Shown here piece by piece: positions 18,581-26,220 of a stretch of 64,000 bases of DNA. Each line of letters starts with the position of its first letter. Positions within the stretch are counted from its first letter, which is position 1. The translations under genes and the position numbers were made by a program. The notes beneath the pieces are model-generated. The model saw nothing but the letters and a program-made list of their open reading frames with translations. It was not told where the DNA came from and searched no databases. The DNA comes from Flavobacteria bacterium MS024-2A (GTDB lineage: Bacteria; Bacteroidota; Bacteroidia; Flavobacteriales; Flavobacteriaceae), in NCBI GenBank assembly GCA_905182305.1, contig CAJJBB010000010.1, positions 1-64,000 on the forward strand. Reading direction: 5' to 3'.

Positions 18581-19446
18581 GCAATGTGCTTATGGGCTTT
18601 GTAAGAAGATCTTACTAAAGGGCCACTTTCTACATGTTTGAATCCAAGATCAAGCGCAAAAGTTTCATACTTTTTAAAAACATCAGGTGTTATAAAAGAA
18701 TGAACTGGAAGATGCTTTTTACTAGGCTGTAAGTACTGGCCAATTGTCACAACATCCACAAATGACGATCTCAAATCCTGAAGCGATTCTAAAACTTCTT
18801 CCTCTTTTTCTCCTAACCCTAGCATGATACCAGATTTAGTTCTATTAATTCCTTCTTCTTTTAGGTAACGTAAAACCTCTAGGCTTGTTTGGTATTTTGC
18901 TTGAACACGCACTTTTCTAGTTAATCTTTTTACGGTTTCTATATTATGAGAAACAACTTCTGGGGCTACTTTAATAATTCTATTAATGTTTCGTTCGTTT
19001 CCCTGAAAATCAGGTATTAAGGTTTCCATTGTAGTGCCTGGGCTTATTCTTCGAACCGCATTTACTGTTTCAGCCCAAATTATAGAACCCATATCTTTCA
19101 AATCATCACGATCAACAGAAGTAATTACTGCATGTTTAATTTTCATGAGTTTAATGGAATTTGCAACTTTTTCTGGCTCCGTCCAGTCAACGGCACCTGG
19201 TCTTCCAGTTTGAACGCCACAAAAGCTACAGGATCGTGTGCAGATATTTCCTAAAATCATAAAAGTAGCTGTTCCTTCGGCCCAACACTCTCCCATATTA
19301 GGACAGCTACCTGAGGTGCAAATGGTGTTAAGTTTATATTTATCGACTAGGCTTCTGAGTTCAGTATATTTTTTACCCGTGGGGAGCTTAACCCTTATCC
19401 ATTCGGGCTTTTTCGTATGTTTAACCTCCTTAGACTTTACCTCCAT
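18577..19446 (-). CDS. lipA: Lipoyl synthase
   Basis: The 289-residue radical-SAM enzyme inserts two sulfur atoms into octanoyl groups on lipoyl domains. The radical-SAM cluster is held by Cys69, Cys73 and Cys76 (CTRSCSFC), and the sacrificial auxiliary cluster by Cys43, Cys48 and Cys54. The conserved C-terminal serine motif appears as SGPLVRSSY. It lies 32 bases downstream of the Nramp-like gene on the same strand. It would serve lipoylated complexes such as pyruvate dehydrogenase, whose E1 beta subunit is encoded at 38.2 kb. Confidence 0.97.
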   Translation of the reverse strand: MEVKSKEVKHTKKPEWIRVKLPTGKKYTELRSLVDKYKLNTICTSGSCPNMGECWAEGTATFMILGNICTRSCSFCGVQTGRPGAVDWTEPEKVANSIKLMKIKHAVITSVDRDDLKDMGSIIWAETVNAVRRISPGTTMETLIPDFQGNERNINRIIKVAPEVVSHNIETVKRLTRKVRVQAKYQTSLEVLRYLKEEGINRTKSGIMLGLGEKEEEVLESLQDLRSSFVDVVTIGQYLQPSKKHLPVHSFITPDVFKKYETFALDLGFKHVESGPLVRSSYKAHKHIA

Positions 19447-19478
19447 GTTCTAACTTTTCGTTAAAGATACTCTAAAGC

Positions 19479-20693
19479 TTAGAGACTTAAAAGATAAAAT
19501 AATGTAAAACCTGTTAAAAATAAGATCCCTAAAACACTTAAAATTCTCATTCCTTTTTTAGGCTGTTGTGCTTTTGGCATTTCACTACTAATAACCAACC
19601 TGTAATTTAAAAACGCATAGAGTGGGGCGGTAATAAAAGATAAAACTGTAGCGATTTGAACAAGTCTCCCCATTTCAGAAAGCAGAAATAAAAAGATGCA
19701 ACCAGTACCTATGGAAAGGACTGCCATCCAGTGGAGGTAATAATCCGTATTTTTTTTATTAAACAATAACTGTACTGTTCGAGACATGGCTCTTGGGGAA
19801 GCGTCTAAGGTTGTGAGGGTGGTACTTAACATGGTAGTAAATGCTGCAATACCAATAATACCATATGCAGCTTCTCCAAGAGTAGATGTGTAAAGTTGAA
19901 TGAGTTGTGCTGCAAAGACACCACCTTGATTAGAAAATTTTAAAGGTGTTCCATACATAACTAGGGCTCCCAATCCTAAAAAACAAAGTGCCAGAACTAC
20001 TGTGGTAATGTATCCTACATTAAAATCAAACATACTTTCTTTTAGCGATACTTTTTTTACTTGTGTTTTATTTTTTTCTAAGGTCCATATAGAATGCCAA
20101 ATTGAAATGTCTAAAGGTGCAGGCATCCATCCTAAAAATGCAATTAAAAATAATAGACCCGTTTGGTCAGGAAAAATCTGTTGGAAGGAATTAGGCTTTT
20201 CATTATTTAAAAAAGCAAACGTAACTGCAGCAACACTAGTAATGGCAAGAATTATCATTATGACTTTTATCAATTTATCAAGCCAGTTATATCTTCCTGA
20301 CACTAATAAAAAAGAACATATAAGGGTAATTATTAGACTCCAAATTACAATGCTGTCTGTGATTCCAAATAGTGTTGAAGCTATGCCTGCAGTAACAACT
20401 GTAACAGCACTTTGTATAGTGAACATAGTACCCATATTTAATATGAAATAAGCCCACAAATATCCTTTTCCAAGCTTGTAGTAGCCGTCTAAAAGAGTTT
20501 CGCCGGTAACTTGAGCATACCGAGGACCATATTGAAAAAAAGGGTACTTAAATAGGTTGATAAGTAATATTGCCCATATTAAACCCCAACCAAAATCTGC
20601 ACCTGCCCTTGTAGACTGAACAAGATGAGACACTCCGATTGCTGCTCCAGCAAAAAGAAGCCCAGGTCCTAATTTAGAAAGTTTAGCCAGCAT
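19479..20693 (-). CDS. Nramp-superfamily transporter without the canonical metal motifs
   Basis: The 404-residue protein has about eleven hydrophobic segments and aligns by eye to Nramp transporters from the first helix (GPGLLFAGAAIG). The helix-1 metal motif DPGN is replaced by GVSH (near residue 20), and the helix-6 motif MPH is replaced by MPA (WMPAPLDIS, near residue 190). In studied Nramp proteins these residues bind Mn2+ or Fe2+, so the substrate here is uncertain. The gene overlaps the sigma-factor gene by 11 bases, so the two are translated together. Calling it a Mn/Fe importer would go beyond the evidence. Confidence 0.85.
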   Translation of the reverse strand: MLAKLSKLGPGLLFAGAAIGVSHLVQSTRAGADFGWGLIWAILLINLFKYPFFQYGPRYAQVTGETLLDGYYKLGKGYLWAYFILNMGTMFTIQSAVTVVTAGIASTLFGITDSIVIWSLIITLICSFLLVSGRYNWLDKLIKVIMIILAITSVAAVTFAFLNNEKPNSFQQIFPDQTGLLFLIAFLGWMPAPLDISIWHSIWTLEKNKTQVKKVSLKESMFDFNVGYITTVVLALCFLGLGALVMYGTPLKFSNQGGVFAAQLIQLYTSTLGEAAYGIIGIAAFTTMLSTTLTTLDASPRAMSRTVQLLFNKKNTDYYLHWMAVLSIGTGCIFLFLLSEMGRLVQIATVLSFITAPLYAFLNYRLVISSEMPKAQQPKKGMRILSVLGILFLTGFTLFYLLSL

Positions 20694-21243
20694 CTTTCTT
20701 CAATAAACTGGCTAACATTTTTTTTGCTCTGAATATTTTCACACGAACAGTTGAAGCCGATTCGTTTAATTTTTCTTCAATTTCTTTATAAGACAAATCT
20801 TCAAAATACCGGAGTTTTAAAATAACGCGGTATTCTTTTTTTAAAGATCTGATGTGGGTTAAGACGAGTTCTAAATTTTGATTTCCTATCATAAGGTCTT
20901 CAGGCGAAGGTTCTAAGTTAGAGGATTCAAAACAGGAAATTTCATCAGTCTCTTTTTGATTTTCTTGAAGGTGTTTAGATTTTCTGTAACGATCAATATG
21001 ATGATTTTTTGCAATCGTCAAAAGCCAAGCAATAAAAGGCTGGTTTTCATCAAAGCTATATAAACGATCAAATGCTTTTGCGAAAGTTTCAATAGCAAGT
21101 TCTTCAGCTAAATTTGTATTTGAAACGCGAGAATTTAAAAAGGAATAAACGGCATCCCAATAGGAGTTGAAGAGAATGTTAAAAGCATTTTGATCATTTT
21201 TTTTTGCTTTTTTAATTACTTCATTTTCTACTATTGTTTTCAT
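20683..21243 (-). CDS. RNA polymerase sigma factor, ECF type
   Basis: The 186-residue protein has a sigma region 2 (about 15-85, including AEELAIETFAKAFDRL and FIAWLLTIAKNHHIDRYRK) and a region 4 (about 130-180, YFEDLSYKEIEEKLNES with the helix-turn-helix). No region 1 or 3 is present, as in ECF sigma factors. I see no anti-sigma gene next to it: upstream is a small membrane protein and downstream, overlapping by 11 bases, the Nramp-like transporter. The small upstream membrane protein could be a partner, but this is speculation. Confidence 0.93.
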   Translation of the reverse strand: MKTIVENEVIKKAKKNDQNAFNILFNSYWDAVYSFLNSRVSNTNLAEELAIETFAKAFDRLYSFDENQPFIAWLLTIAKNHHIDRYRKSKHLQENQKETDEISCFESSNLEPSPEDLMIGNQNLELVLTHIRSLKKEYRVILKLRYFEDLSYKEIEEKLNESASTVRVKIFRAKKMLASLLKKDAG

Positions 21244-21262
21244 TTGTTTAATTGACCTATAA

Positions 21263-21478
21263 CTAATTTAAGGTGCTTTGAGTAGAGCTAGGATTTTTAC
21301 AATCTGTTTCTTCAGGCATCTTACCACACATTCCACAAGGTTGATTGTCTTTATTTAAAAAGGGACTTTGGCTCGCACATGTTCCTGAGAATTCACCATC
21401 TTTTTTTGCCCATATTTTAATTGAAATTCCTGCAAATGCTAGTGAAAGGAGAAAAAACGTGATTAAAAATAATTCCAT
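21263..21478 (-). CDS. Small cysteine-containing membrane protein
   Basis: The 71-residue protein has one N-terminal membrane span (residues 2-22), followed by a short soluble tail with four cysteines (GTCASQSPF, then PCGMCGK and DCK) and the segment IKIWAKKDGEF. I recognise this as a short protein conserved in Flavobacteria and usually annotated as 'membrane or secreted protein'; its role is unknown. The CGMC motif suggests metal or cluster binding or a disulfide. It is 19 bases upstream of the sigma-factor gene on the same strand and probably leads that operon. Confidence 0.75.
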   Translation of the reverse strand: MELFLITFFLLSLAFAGISIKIWAKKDGEFSGTCASQSPFLNKDNQPCGMCGKMPEETDCKNPSSTQSTLN

Positions 21479-21495
21479 AACAGTTATTAAAGATA

Positions 21496-21503
21496 CAAAA
21501 ATA
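21496..21503 (-). promoter_or_regulatory. Candidate -7 element for small protein/sigma/Nramp operon
   Basis: The minus strand reads TATTTTTG, fitting TAnnTTTG, 18 bases before the start codon of the small membrane protein. No TTG at -33 was found. Confidence 0.35.
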
Positions 21504-21607
21504 GTAATCTTTCTTGGAAGATGGTAGATTAAGTCTTATTTGAATAATTTACCAATAATCAAATTTCTGACAGCTAAAGCACAGAACATATTAAAAAAAA
21601 ATTATTT

Positions 21608-22108
21608 TCAAAAAAGACCATTCTTAAATTCCCACAAAATTTTCAGAAAGTAAAAGCAAAAGGCAAGACTAATCATAAACTTAAGAGAAACCCCTGTTAT
21701 AAATCCTAATAAAGCACCGATAGCAGCTTTTAAAGCTCCTCTTTTATCATCTTTGTTCATGTAAAGCTCTCCCAGAAAAGCTCCTGTAAACGGACCAAAA
21801 AGCAAACCAAATGGGCCAAGAAAAATTATTCCTAAAATGAGACCAATGCTGCTGCCTATGATACTTCCTTTTCCACCGCCAAATTTTTTAGCCCCCAGGA
21901 TTGGAATAATATTATCAATAATAAAAATAAATAAGGCAATGATAAAACTTAAAACCAGAAAGAAAGAGCTAATTGTTATTGAAGGAGAAAAGCTCAATAT
22001 CAAAAGGCCACTCCATGATGTAAGTGGACCAGGAATAATTGGAATAAAACTTCCTATAATTCCAAGGAGAATAAATAAACTGGCTAAGACTATAATCAAT
22101 AGATCCAC
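21608..22108 (-). CDS. DUF456 family membrane protein
   Basis: The 166-residue protein is almost wholly hydrophobic with four to five spans. It has the DUF456 features GSFIPIIPGPLTSWSGLL near the start and GPFGLLFGPFTGAFLGEL in the middle, rich in small residues. The family is widespread in bacteria and has no established function. It stands alone, divergent from the lipoprotein gene, with a TATTTTTG element (minus strand, 22113-22120) 5 bases before the start, which would leave little or no untranslated leader. Confidence 0.88.
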   Translation of the reverse strand: MDLLIIVLASLFILLGIIGSFIPIIPGPLTSWSGLLILSFSPSITISSFFLVLSFIIALFIFIIDNIIPILGAKKFGGGKGSIIGSSIGLILGIIFLGPFGLLFGPFTGAFLGELYMNKDDKRGALKAAIGALLGFITGVSLKFMISLAFCFYFLKILWEFKNGLF

Positions 22109-22201
22109 GGATCAAAAATATCATTTTATAAGCTTCTGAATCTTGTTTTTTGTGTTAAATGAATAAAAAAAGTGTAAATTTATTTCAGAAAAAAATTACT
22201 T

Positions 22202-22699
22202 ATGTATTCAAATTCAAAATTATATTTAACTGTGCTGTTTGGGTTATTCTTATTATCCCTTTCAAGCTGTCATTTGTTTGAGTCTACAAAAGTGCCTGCA
22301 AAAGAAATAAAAACAGCTTCAAGCTGGTCTGAAAAAGATCAATCACCTAGTTTTGAAAGTTGTGAAGATCTTAATCCAGAAGACCAGGTGTCTTGTTTTG
22401 AAGAAATGATTGCATTTACTGTTCTAGATTATATAAATGAAAATCTATGGGTGGCATCAGAAAATATTGATGAACAAGTTGTCTTGAATCTTTTGATAGA
22501 TAAAGAAGGACTAATTACATTAGAATCTGTTGATGCGTCAAATTATATTTTAGATGCTATTCCAGACATGGAAAACAGTTTGATTACGGCTATTAATTTA
22601 CTACCTCAGGCGCAACCAGCTGTGAAGACTAATGTTGGTACTTTGGTAACTACTTCTATTAAACTTCCTTTGAAAATTTTTGCTCAGGAAGAAAACTAA
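22202..22699 (+). CDS. Hypothetical lipoprotein upstream of ruvC
   Basis: The 165-residue product has a lipoprotein signal peptide with lipobox LSSC (Cys23), so it should be anchored in the outer or inner membrane. The mature part has a short acidic linker and a domain (about 70-155) with the segment [18 protein letters not shown], which is similar to the first strands of TonB C-terminal-like domains, although no Lys-rich linker is present. The stop and the ruvC start share one base (TAATG), so translation is coupled. Function unknown. Confidence 0.75.
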   Translation: MYSNSKLYLTVLFGLFLLSLSSCHLFESTKVPAKEIKTASSWSEKDQSPSFESCEDLNPEDQVSCFEEMIAFTVLDYINENLWVASENIDEQVVLNLLIDKEGLITLESVDASNYILDAIPDMENSLITAINLLPQAQPAVKTNVGTLVTTSIKLPLKIFAQEEN

Positions 22700-23253
22700 T
22701 GCAAGGGGAACAAATTATTCTAGGAATTGATCCAGGAACAACCATTATGGGCTTTGGTTTAATAAAAACAAACAAAACATCAATGGAGTTGATTCAAATG
22801 CATGAGTTACACCTCCAAAAGTATGATAATCATTATTTGAAGCTGGGCTTAATTTTTAAACGTACCCTTGAATTAATAGATGAGTATCATCCAGATGAAC
22901 TGTCTATTGAAGCACCTTTTTTCGGAAAAAATGTTCAGTCAATGCTAAAGTTGGGTAGGGCCCAAGGGGTGGCAATGGCAGCGGGAATTTCGCGTGAAGT
23001 ACCTATAACAGAATATTCTCCTAAAAAAATTAAAATGGCGATTACGGGTAATGGAAATGCTTCAAAAGAGCAAGTAGCTAAAATGCTTCAAAAGCTTTTA
23101 AACATTAAAACTTTACCAAAAAATTTAGATGCCACAGATGGATTGGGAGCAGCTGTGTGCCATTACTATAACCAAGGTTCTATCACTCAAGCAAAGTCCT
23201 ATTCTGGGTGGGGTGCTTTTGTGAATCAAAACCCTAAAAAAGTTAAGTCCTAA
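22699..23253 (+). CDS. ruvC: Crossover junction endodeoxyribonuclease RuvC
   Basis: The 184-residue protein resolves Holliday junctions in recombination. The four acidic catalytic residues are in place: Asp11 (GIDPGTT), Glu71 ([10 protein letters not shown]), and Asp144 and Asp147 (DATDGLGAA). The start codon overlaps the stop of the upstream lipoprotein gene, and hemW follows 23 bases later. Length is near the family norm, with a short C-terminal extension. Confidence 0.96.
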   Translation: MQGEQIILGIDPGTTIMGFGLIKTNKTSMELIQMHELHLQKYDNHYLKLGLIFKRTLELIDEYHPDELSIEAPFFGKNVQSMLKLGRAQGVAMAAGISREVPITEYSPKKIKMAITGNGNASKEQVAKMLQKLLNIKTLPKNLDATDGLGAAVCHYYNQGSITQAKSYSGWGAFVNQNPKKVKS

Positions 23254-23276
23254 CCAGCTTACATTTTACTAGAAAA

Positions 23277-24401
23277 ATGTCGAATATTTATTTTCATTAC
23301 CCTTTTTGCAAGCAAGCTTGTCATTACTGTAATTTTCATTTTTCAACCTCAAAAAATGAACAAAACAGTCTGTGGAATGCAATGAATGAGGAATTACTCC
23401 TTAGAAAAGATGAAATGAAAGTACCCATTGAAAGTGTTTATTTTGGAGGTGGTTCACCGTCTTTAATTTCACCTAAAAAAATAGAAAAATTACTTAATTA
23501 TATTCACGATAGTTTTATCATTAATTCACCACTTGAAGTAACTTTAGAAGTTAATCCAGATGATGTTTCACTTCAATATTTAGATGCGTTAAAACAAGCT
23601 GGAGTCAATAGAATAAGCTTAGGAATTCAGTCTTTTCATCAAAAAGATTTAACCATAATGAACCGTGCCCACAATAATACCCAAGCTATAAGTGCAATAA
23701 AAGGTGTTGCTCAAAAATTTTCAAATTTCACTTTGGATTTAATTTATGGAATACCAAATTCAACCTTAAAAGAATGGAAAGAAAATTTAAATCGTGCACT
23801 TGAATTTGATCCTCCCCATCTTTCAGTGTACGCACTTACTGTTGAAGAAAAAACAGCTTTAGATTTTCAAGTCAAAAAAGGAGAGGTAACTCTAATTTCA
23901 GAGGAAGCTATTAAAGAACAATATGATTTTCTAACAACAAAAATGAGAAGTTTAAAGTACATAAATTATGAATTTTCGAATTTTGGAAAGGAAGGCTTTT
24001 TTTCAGTAAATAATCAAAACTATTGGAATGGAAAATCTTACATTGGAATCGGTCCTTCTGCTCATAGTTATGATGGATTTTCCACCCGGAGCTGGAATGT
24101 TTCAAATAATCATAAGTATGTTGCTGCTATTAAAAAAGAGGCACCTCTTGTGGAGGCAGAACATTTAACAATAAAAGACCGTTATAATGAATATGTTATG
24201 ACGGGACTCAGAAAAGTTGAAGGACTTTCTTTAGACTATGTAAAAAAGACATTTGGTTCTTCCTATGTAACTTATTTAGAGAGTCAATCAGGAAGGCATT
24301 TAGAGGCAAGAAATTTCTATTGGGATGGGGATTATTTAAAAATTACTCCAAAAGCAAAATTTTTATCAGACGGTTTAGCAGCAGACCTATTTAGAATTTA
24401 G
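23277..24401 (+). CDS. hemW: Radical SAM heme chaperone HemW
   Basis: The 374-residue protein has the radical-SAM cluster residues Cys11, Cys15 and Cys18 followed by Asn-Phe (CKQACHYCNF), which is the HemW form rather than that of coproporphyrinogen dehydrogenase HemN. It also has FGGGSPSLI and GIQSFHQKDL, plus a C-terminal HemW domain (YVMTGLRKVEGLSL). HemW binds heme and delivers it to respiratory proteins. It is the last gene of the lipoprotein-ruvC-hemW run and converges with the peptidase gene, 2 bases away. Confidence 0.94.
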   Translation: MSNIYFHYPFCKQACHYCNFHFSTSKNEQNSLWNAMNEELLLRKDEMKVPIESVYFGGGSPSLISPKKIEKLLNYIHDSFIINSPLEVTLEVNPDDVSLQYLDALKQAGVNRISLGIQSFHQKDLTIMNRAHNNTQAISAIKGVAQKFSNFTLDLIYGIPNSTLKEWKENLNRALEFDPPHLSVYALTVEEKTALDFQVKKGEVTLISEEAIKEQYDFLTTKMRSLKYINYEFSNFGKEGFFSVNNQNYWNGKSYIGIGPSAHSYDGFSTRSWNVSNNHKYVAAIKKEAPLVEAEHLTIKDRYNEYVMTGLRKVEGLSLDYVKKTFGSSYVTYLESQSGRHLEARNFYWDGDYLKITPKAKFLSDGLAADLFRI

Positions 24402-24403
24402 GC

Positions 24404-25783
24404 CTATTTATTTTTTAATAGCTCGCAATAGTGATGATAAAACCTTGGAATAGTTTCAATTCCCTTAAAGAAATTAAAGATTCCATAATGTTCATTTGGT
24501 GAGTGAATAGCATCGCTATCTAATCCAAAGCCCATTAAAATAGATTTTACTCCTAATTCTTTTTCAAACATTGGAACAATAGGAATACTTCCTCCACCTC
24601 TAATAGGGATAGGTGCTATTCCAAAGGTATCCTCATATGCTTTGTGCGCAGCTTCGTACCCAACTGTATCAGTAGGAGTAACATAAGCATATCCACCGTG
24701 ATGAGTTATTACACCAACCTGAACTCCCTCTGGAGCGAGAGACTTGAAATATTCAGTAAATAGCTCACTGATTTTATTCCAATCTTGATTGGGTACTAAA
24801 CGCATTGATATTTTTGCATGTGCTTTACTTGGTATAACTGTTTTTGCTCCTTCACCGGTATATCCACCCCATATTCCATTTACATCAAGCGAGGGACGTA
24901 TTGTGCGTCTTTCTTCATTGCTATAACCTTCTTCTCCTTGAACAGCACTAATTCCAATTGAGGCTTTAAATTCGTTTTCATCAAAAGGAGCCTTTGCCAT
25001 TTCATTTCGTACTTCCTGAGAAAGTTTTTCCACTTCATCATAAAATCCGGGGATGGTTATTCGCTGATTATCGTCTTTTAGTTGTGCAATCATTTCACAT
25101 AATACATTAATAGGATTTGCAACCGAACCACCATAAAGTCCAGAATGTAAATCTCTATCAGGGCCTGTAATAGTGACTTCCATGTAACTTAGGCCACGAA
25201 GACCAGTTGTTATAGATGGCTGTATTTTTGAAATCATACCAGTATCTGAAATCAGGATAACATCACACGTTAATTTTTTCTTGTTATTCTTCACAAAATC
25301 TTCTAAATGATCACTACCAACTTCTTCTTCCCCTTCAACCATAAACTTAATATTACAAGCCAAAGGTCCTTTGCTAAGCATAACTTCTAGAGCTTTAATA
25401 TGCATAAACACTTGACCCTTGTCATCACATGCTCCACGAGCAAAAACAGCTCCTTCAGGATGTAATTCTGTTATTTTTATTACGGGTTCAAATGGAGGGC
25501 TATCCCATAAATCAATTGGATCTGGGGGTTGAACATCATAATGACCATAAACTAAAACAGTAGGTAAGGAAGGGTTAATAAGATATTCGCCATACACAAT
25601 AGGGTGTCCAGGAGTTTTAATGATTTCTGTATGAGGACAACCCGCTTGACTTAACGCGATTTTCACCCAATCGGCAGCAGAATCAACATCCTTTTTGTAG
25701 GCAGGATCTGCGCTTACTGATGGGATCTTTAAAAAATTCATCCATTCTTTTAAAAAACGATTTTGATCATTTGTGAAGGTCAT
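24404..25783 (-). CDS. M20 family dipeptidase
   Basis: The 459-residue protein is a zinc peptidase of the M20 family. VYGHYDVQP (near residue 77) contains the first metal-binding His and the catalytic-region Asp, ARGACDDKGQV the bridging Asp, and MVEGEEEVGS the general-base Glu pair. An inserted dimerisation domain follows at about 190-370, and a C-terminal His-containing segment (IHSPNEHYG) completes the site. It probably cleaves short peptides in the cytoplasm. No signal peptide is seen. Confidence 0.93.
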   Translation of the reverse strand: MTFTNDQNRFLKEWMNFLKIPSVSADPAYKKDVDSAADWVKIALSQAGCPHTEIIKTPGHPIVYGEYLINPSLPTVLVYGHYDVQPPDPIDLWDSPPFEPVIKITELHPEGAVFARGACDDKGQVFMHIKALEVMLSKGPLACNIKFMVEGEEEVGSDHLEDFVKNNKKKLTCDVILISDTGMISKIQPSITTGLRGLSYMEVTITGPDRDLHSGLYGGSVANPINVLCEMIAQLKDDNQRITIPGFYDEVEKLSQEVRNEMAKAPFDENEFKASIGISAVQGEEGYSNEERRTIRPSLDVNGIWGGYTGEGAKTVIPSKAHAKISMRLVPNQDWNKISELFTEYFKSLAPEGVQVGVITHHGGYAYVTPTDTVGYEAAHKAYEDTFGIAPIPIRGGGSIPIVPMFEKELGVKSILMGFGLDSDAIHSPNEHYGIFNFFKGIETIPRFYHHYCELLKNK

Positions 25784-25862
25784 AGTTTTTTTACTAATAA
25801 TTATTTACGAAGTTAACCAATGTATTTTTTTTAGAAGAGGAATTTTTATTGGAAAACTTATT

Positions 25863-25870
25863 TATATTTG
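25863..25870 (+). promoter_or_regulatory. Candidate -7 element for tRNA-Leu
   Basis: TATATTTG matches TAnnTTTG and lies 12 bases before the mature tRNA. The only nearby TTG (25849) is too close to serve as -33. Confidence 0.45.
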
Positions 25871-25881
25871 TCCTCCTTATT

Positions 25882-25963
25882 GCGGGTGTGGTGAAATTGG
25901 TAGACACGCTAGACTTAGGATCTAGTGCTTCACGGCTTGGGGGTTCGAGTCCCTTCACCCGCA
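25882..25963 (+). tRNA. tRNA-Leu (anticodon UAG)
   Basis: The acceptor stem is GCGGGTG with CACCCGC, the anticodon stem CTAGA/TCTAG with loop CTTAGGA, giving anticodon TAG, and there is the extra variable arm expected of tRNA-Leu. The T arm is GGGGG-TTCGAGT-CCCTT. Unlike the tRNA-Val of this window, CCA is not encoded (ACTT follows the stem). Confidence 0.96.
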
Positions 25964-25971
25964 CTTATAGA

Positions 25972-26017
25972 CCTCATCGATAACTAATACAAAAATAGTT
26001 ATGAGATGGGGTTTTTT
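25972..26017 (+). terminator. Rho-independent terminator after tRNA-Leu
   Basis: CCTCATC plus ATAACTA (25972-25986) pairs with TAGTTAT plus GATGGGG (25996-26011), with a small internal bulge and a 9-base loop, and is followed by six T residues. It begins 8 bases after the tRNA and lies 31 bases beyond the end of the convergent CDGSH gene. Confidence 0.85.
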
Positions 26018-26047
26018 ATTTCCCGATTTAGTCTTAATTTTTTCAAT

Positions 26048-26218
26048 CTATACTTTATGTGCACCATCGCAAAATGGCAGTTTTTGAGATTTCCCACATC
26101 CACAAAGAGTAAAGCGCTCACCATGTGGAATTTCATTTCCTTGATCGTCGGTAAGTTTAACTGCGCCTTCAATAACAATTTGTCCTTTTTCTTTTCGAAA
26201 TATATGTATTTTTCCCAA
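26048..26218 (-). CDS. CDGSH iron-sulfur domain mini-protein
   Basis: This 56-residue frame is below common length cut-offs. Its C-terminal part reads CGCGKSQKLPFCDGAH, which fits the CDGSH pattern C-X-C-X2-S-X3-P-X-C-D-G-(S/A)-H exactly, so three Cys and one His can hold a 2Fe-2S cluster. The rest (IVIEGAVKLTDDQGNEIPHG) fits the strand and 'GPI(V)' region of small CDGSH proteins. The only usable start is TTG at 26218, because an in-frame stop lies two codons upstream. It begins 2 bases after the DUF885 stop, so it is probably translated by coupling. Its redox role is inferred from the family. Confidence 0.8.
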   Translation of the reverse strand: MGKIHIFRKEKGQIVIEGAVKLTDDQGNEIPHGERFTLCGCGKSQKLPFCDGAHKV

Positions 26219-26220
26219 TT

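Noticed and set aside
24385-24405. Short palindrome TAGGCCTA at the convergent hemW/peptidase ends, considered as a terminator
   Set aside because: The stem is only a few pairs and has no loop of useful size.
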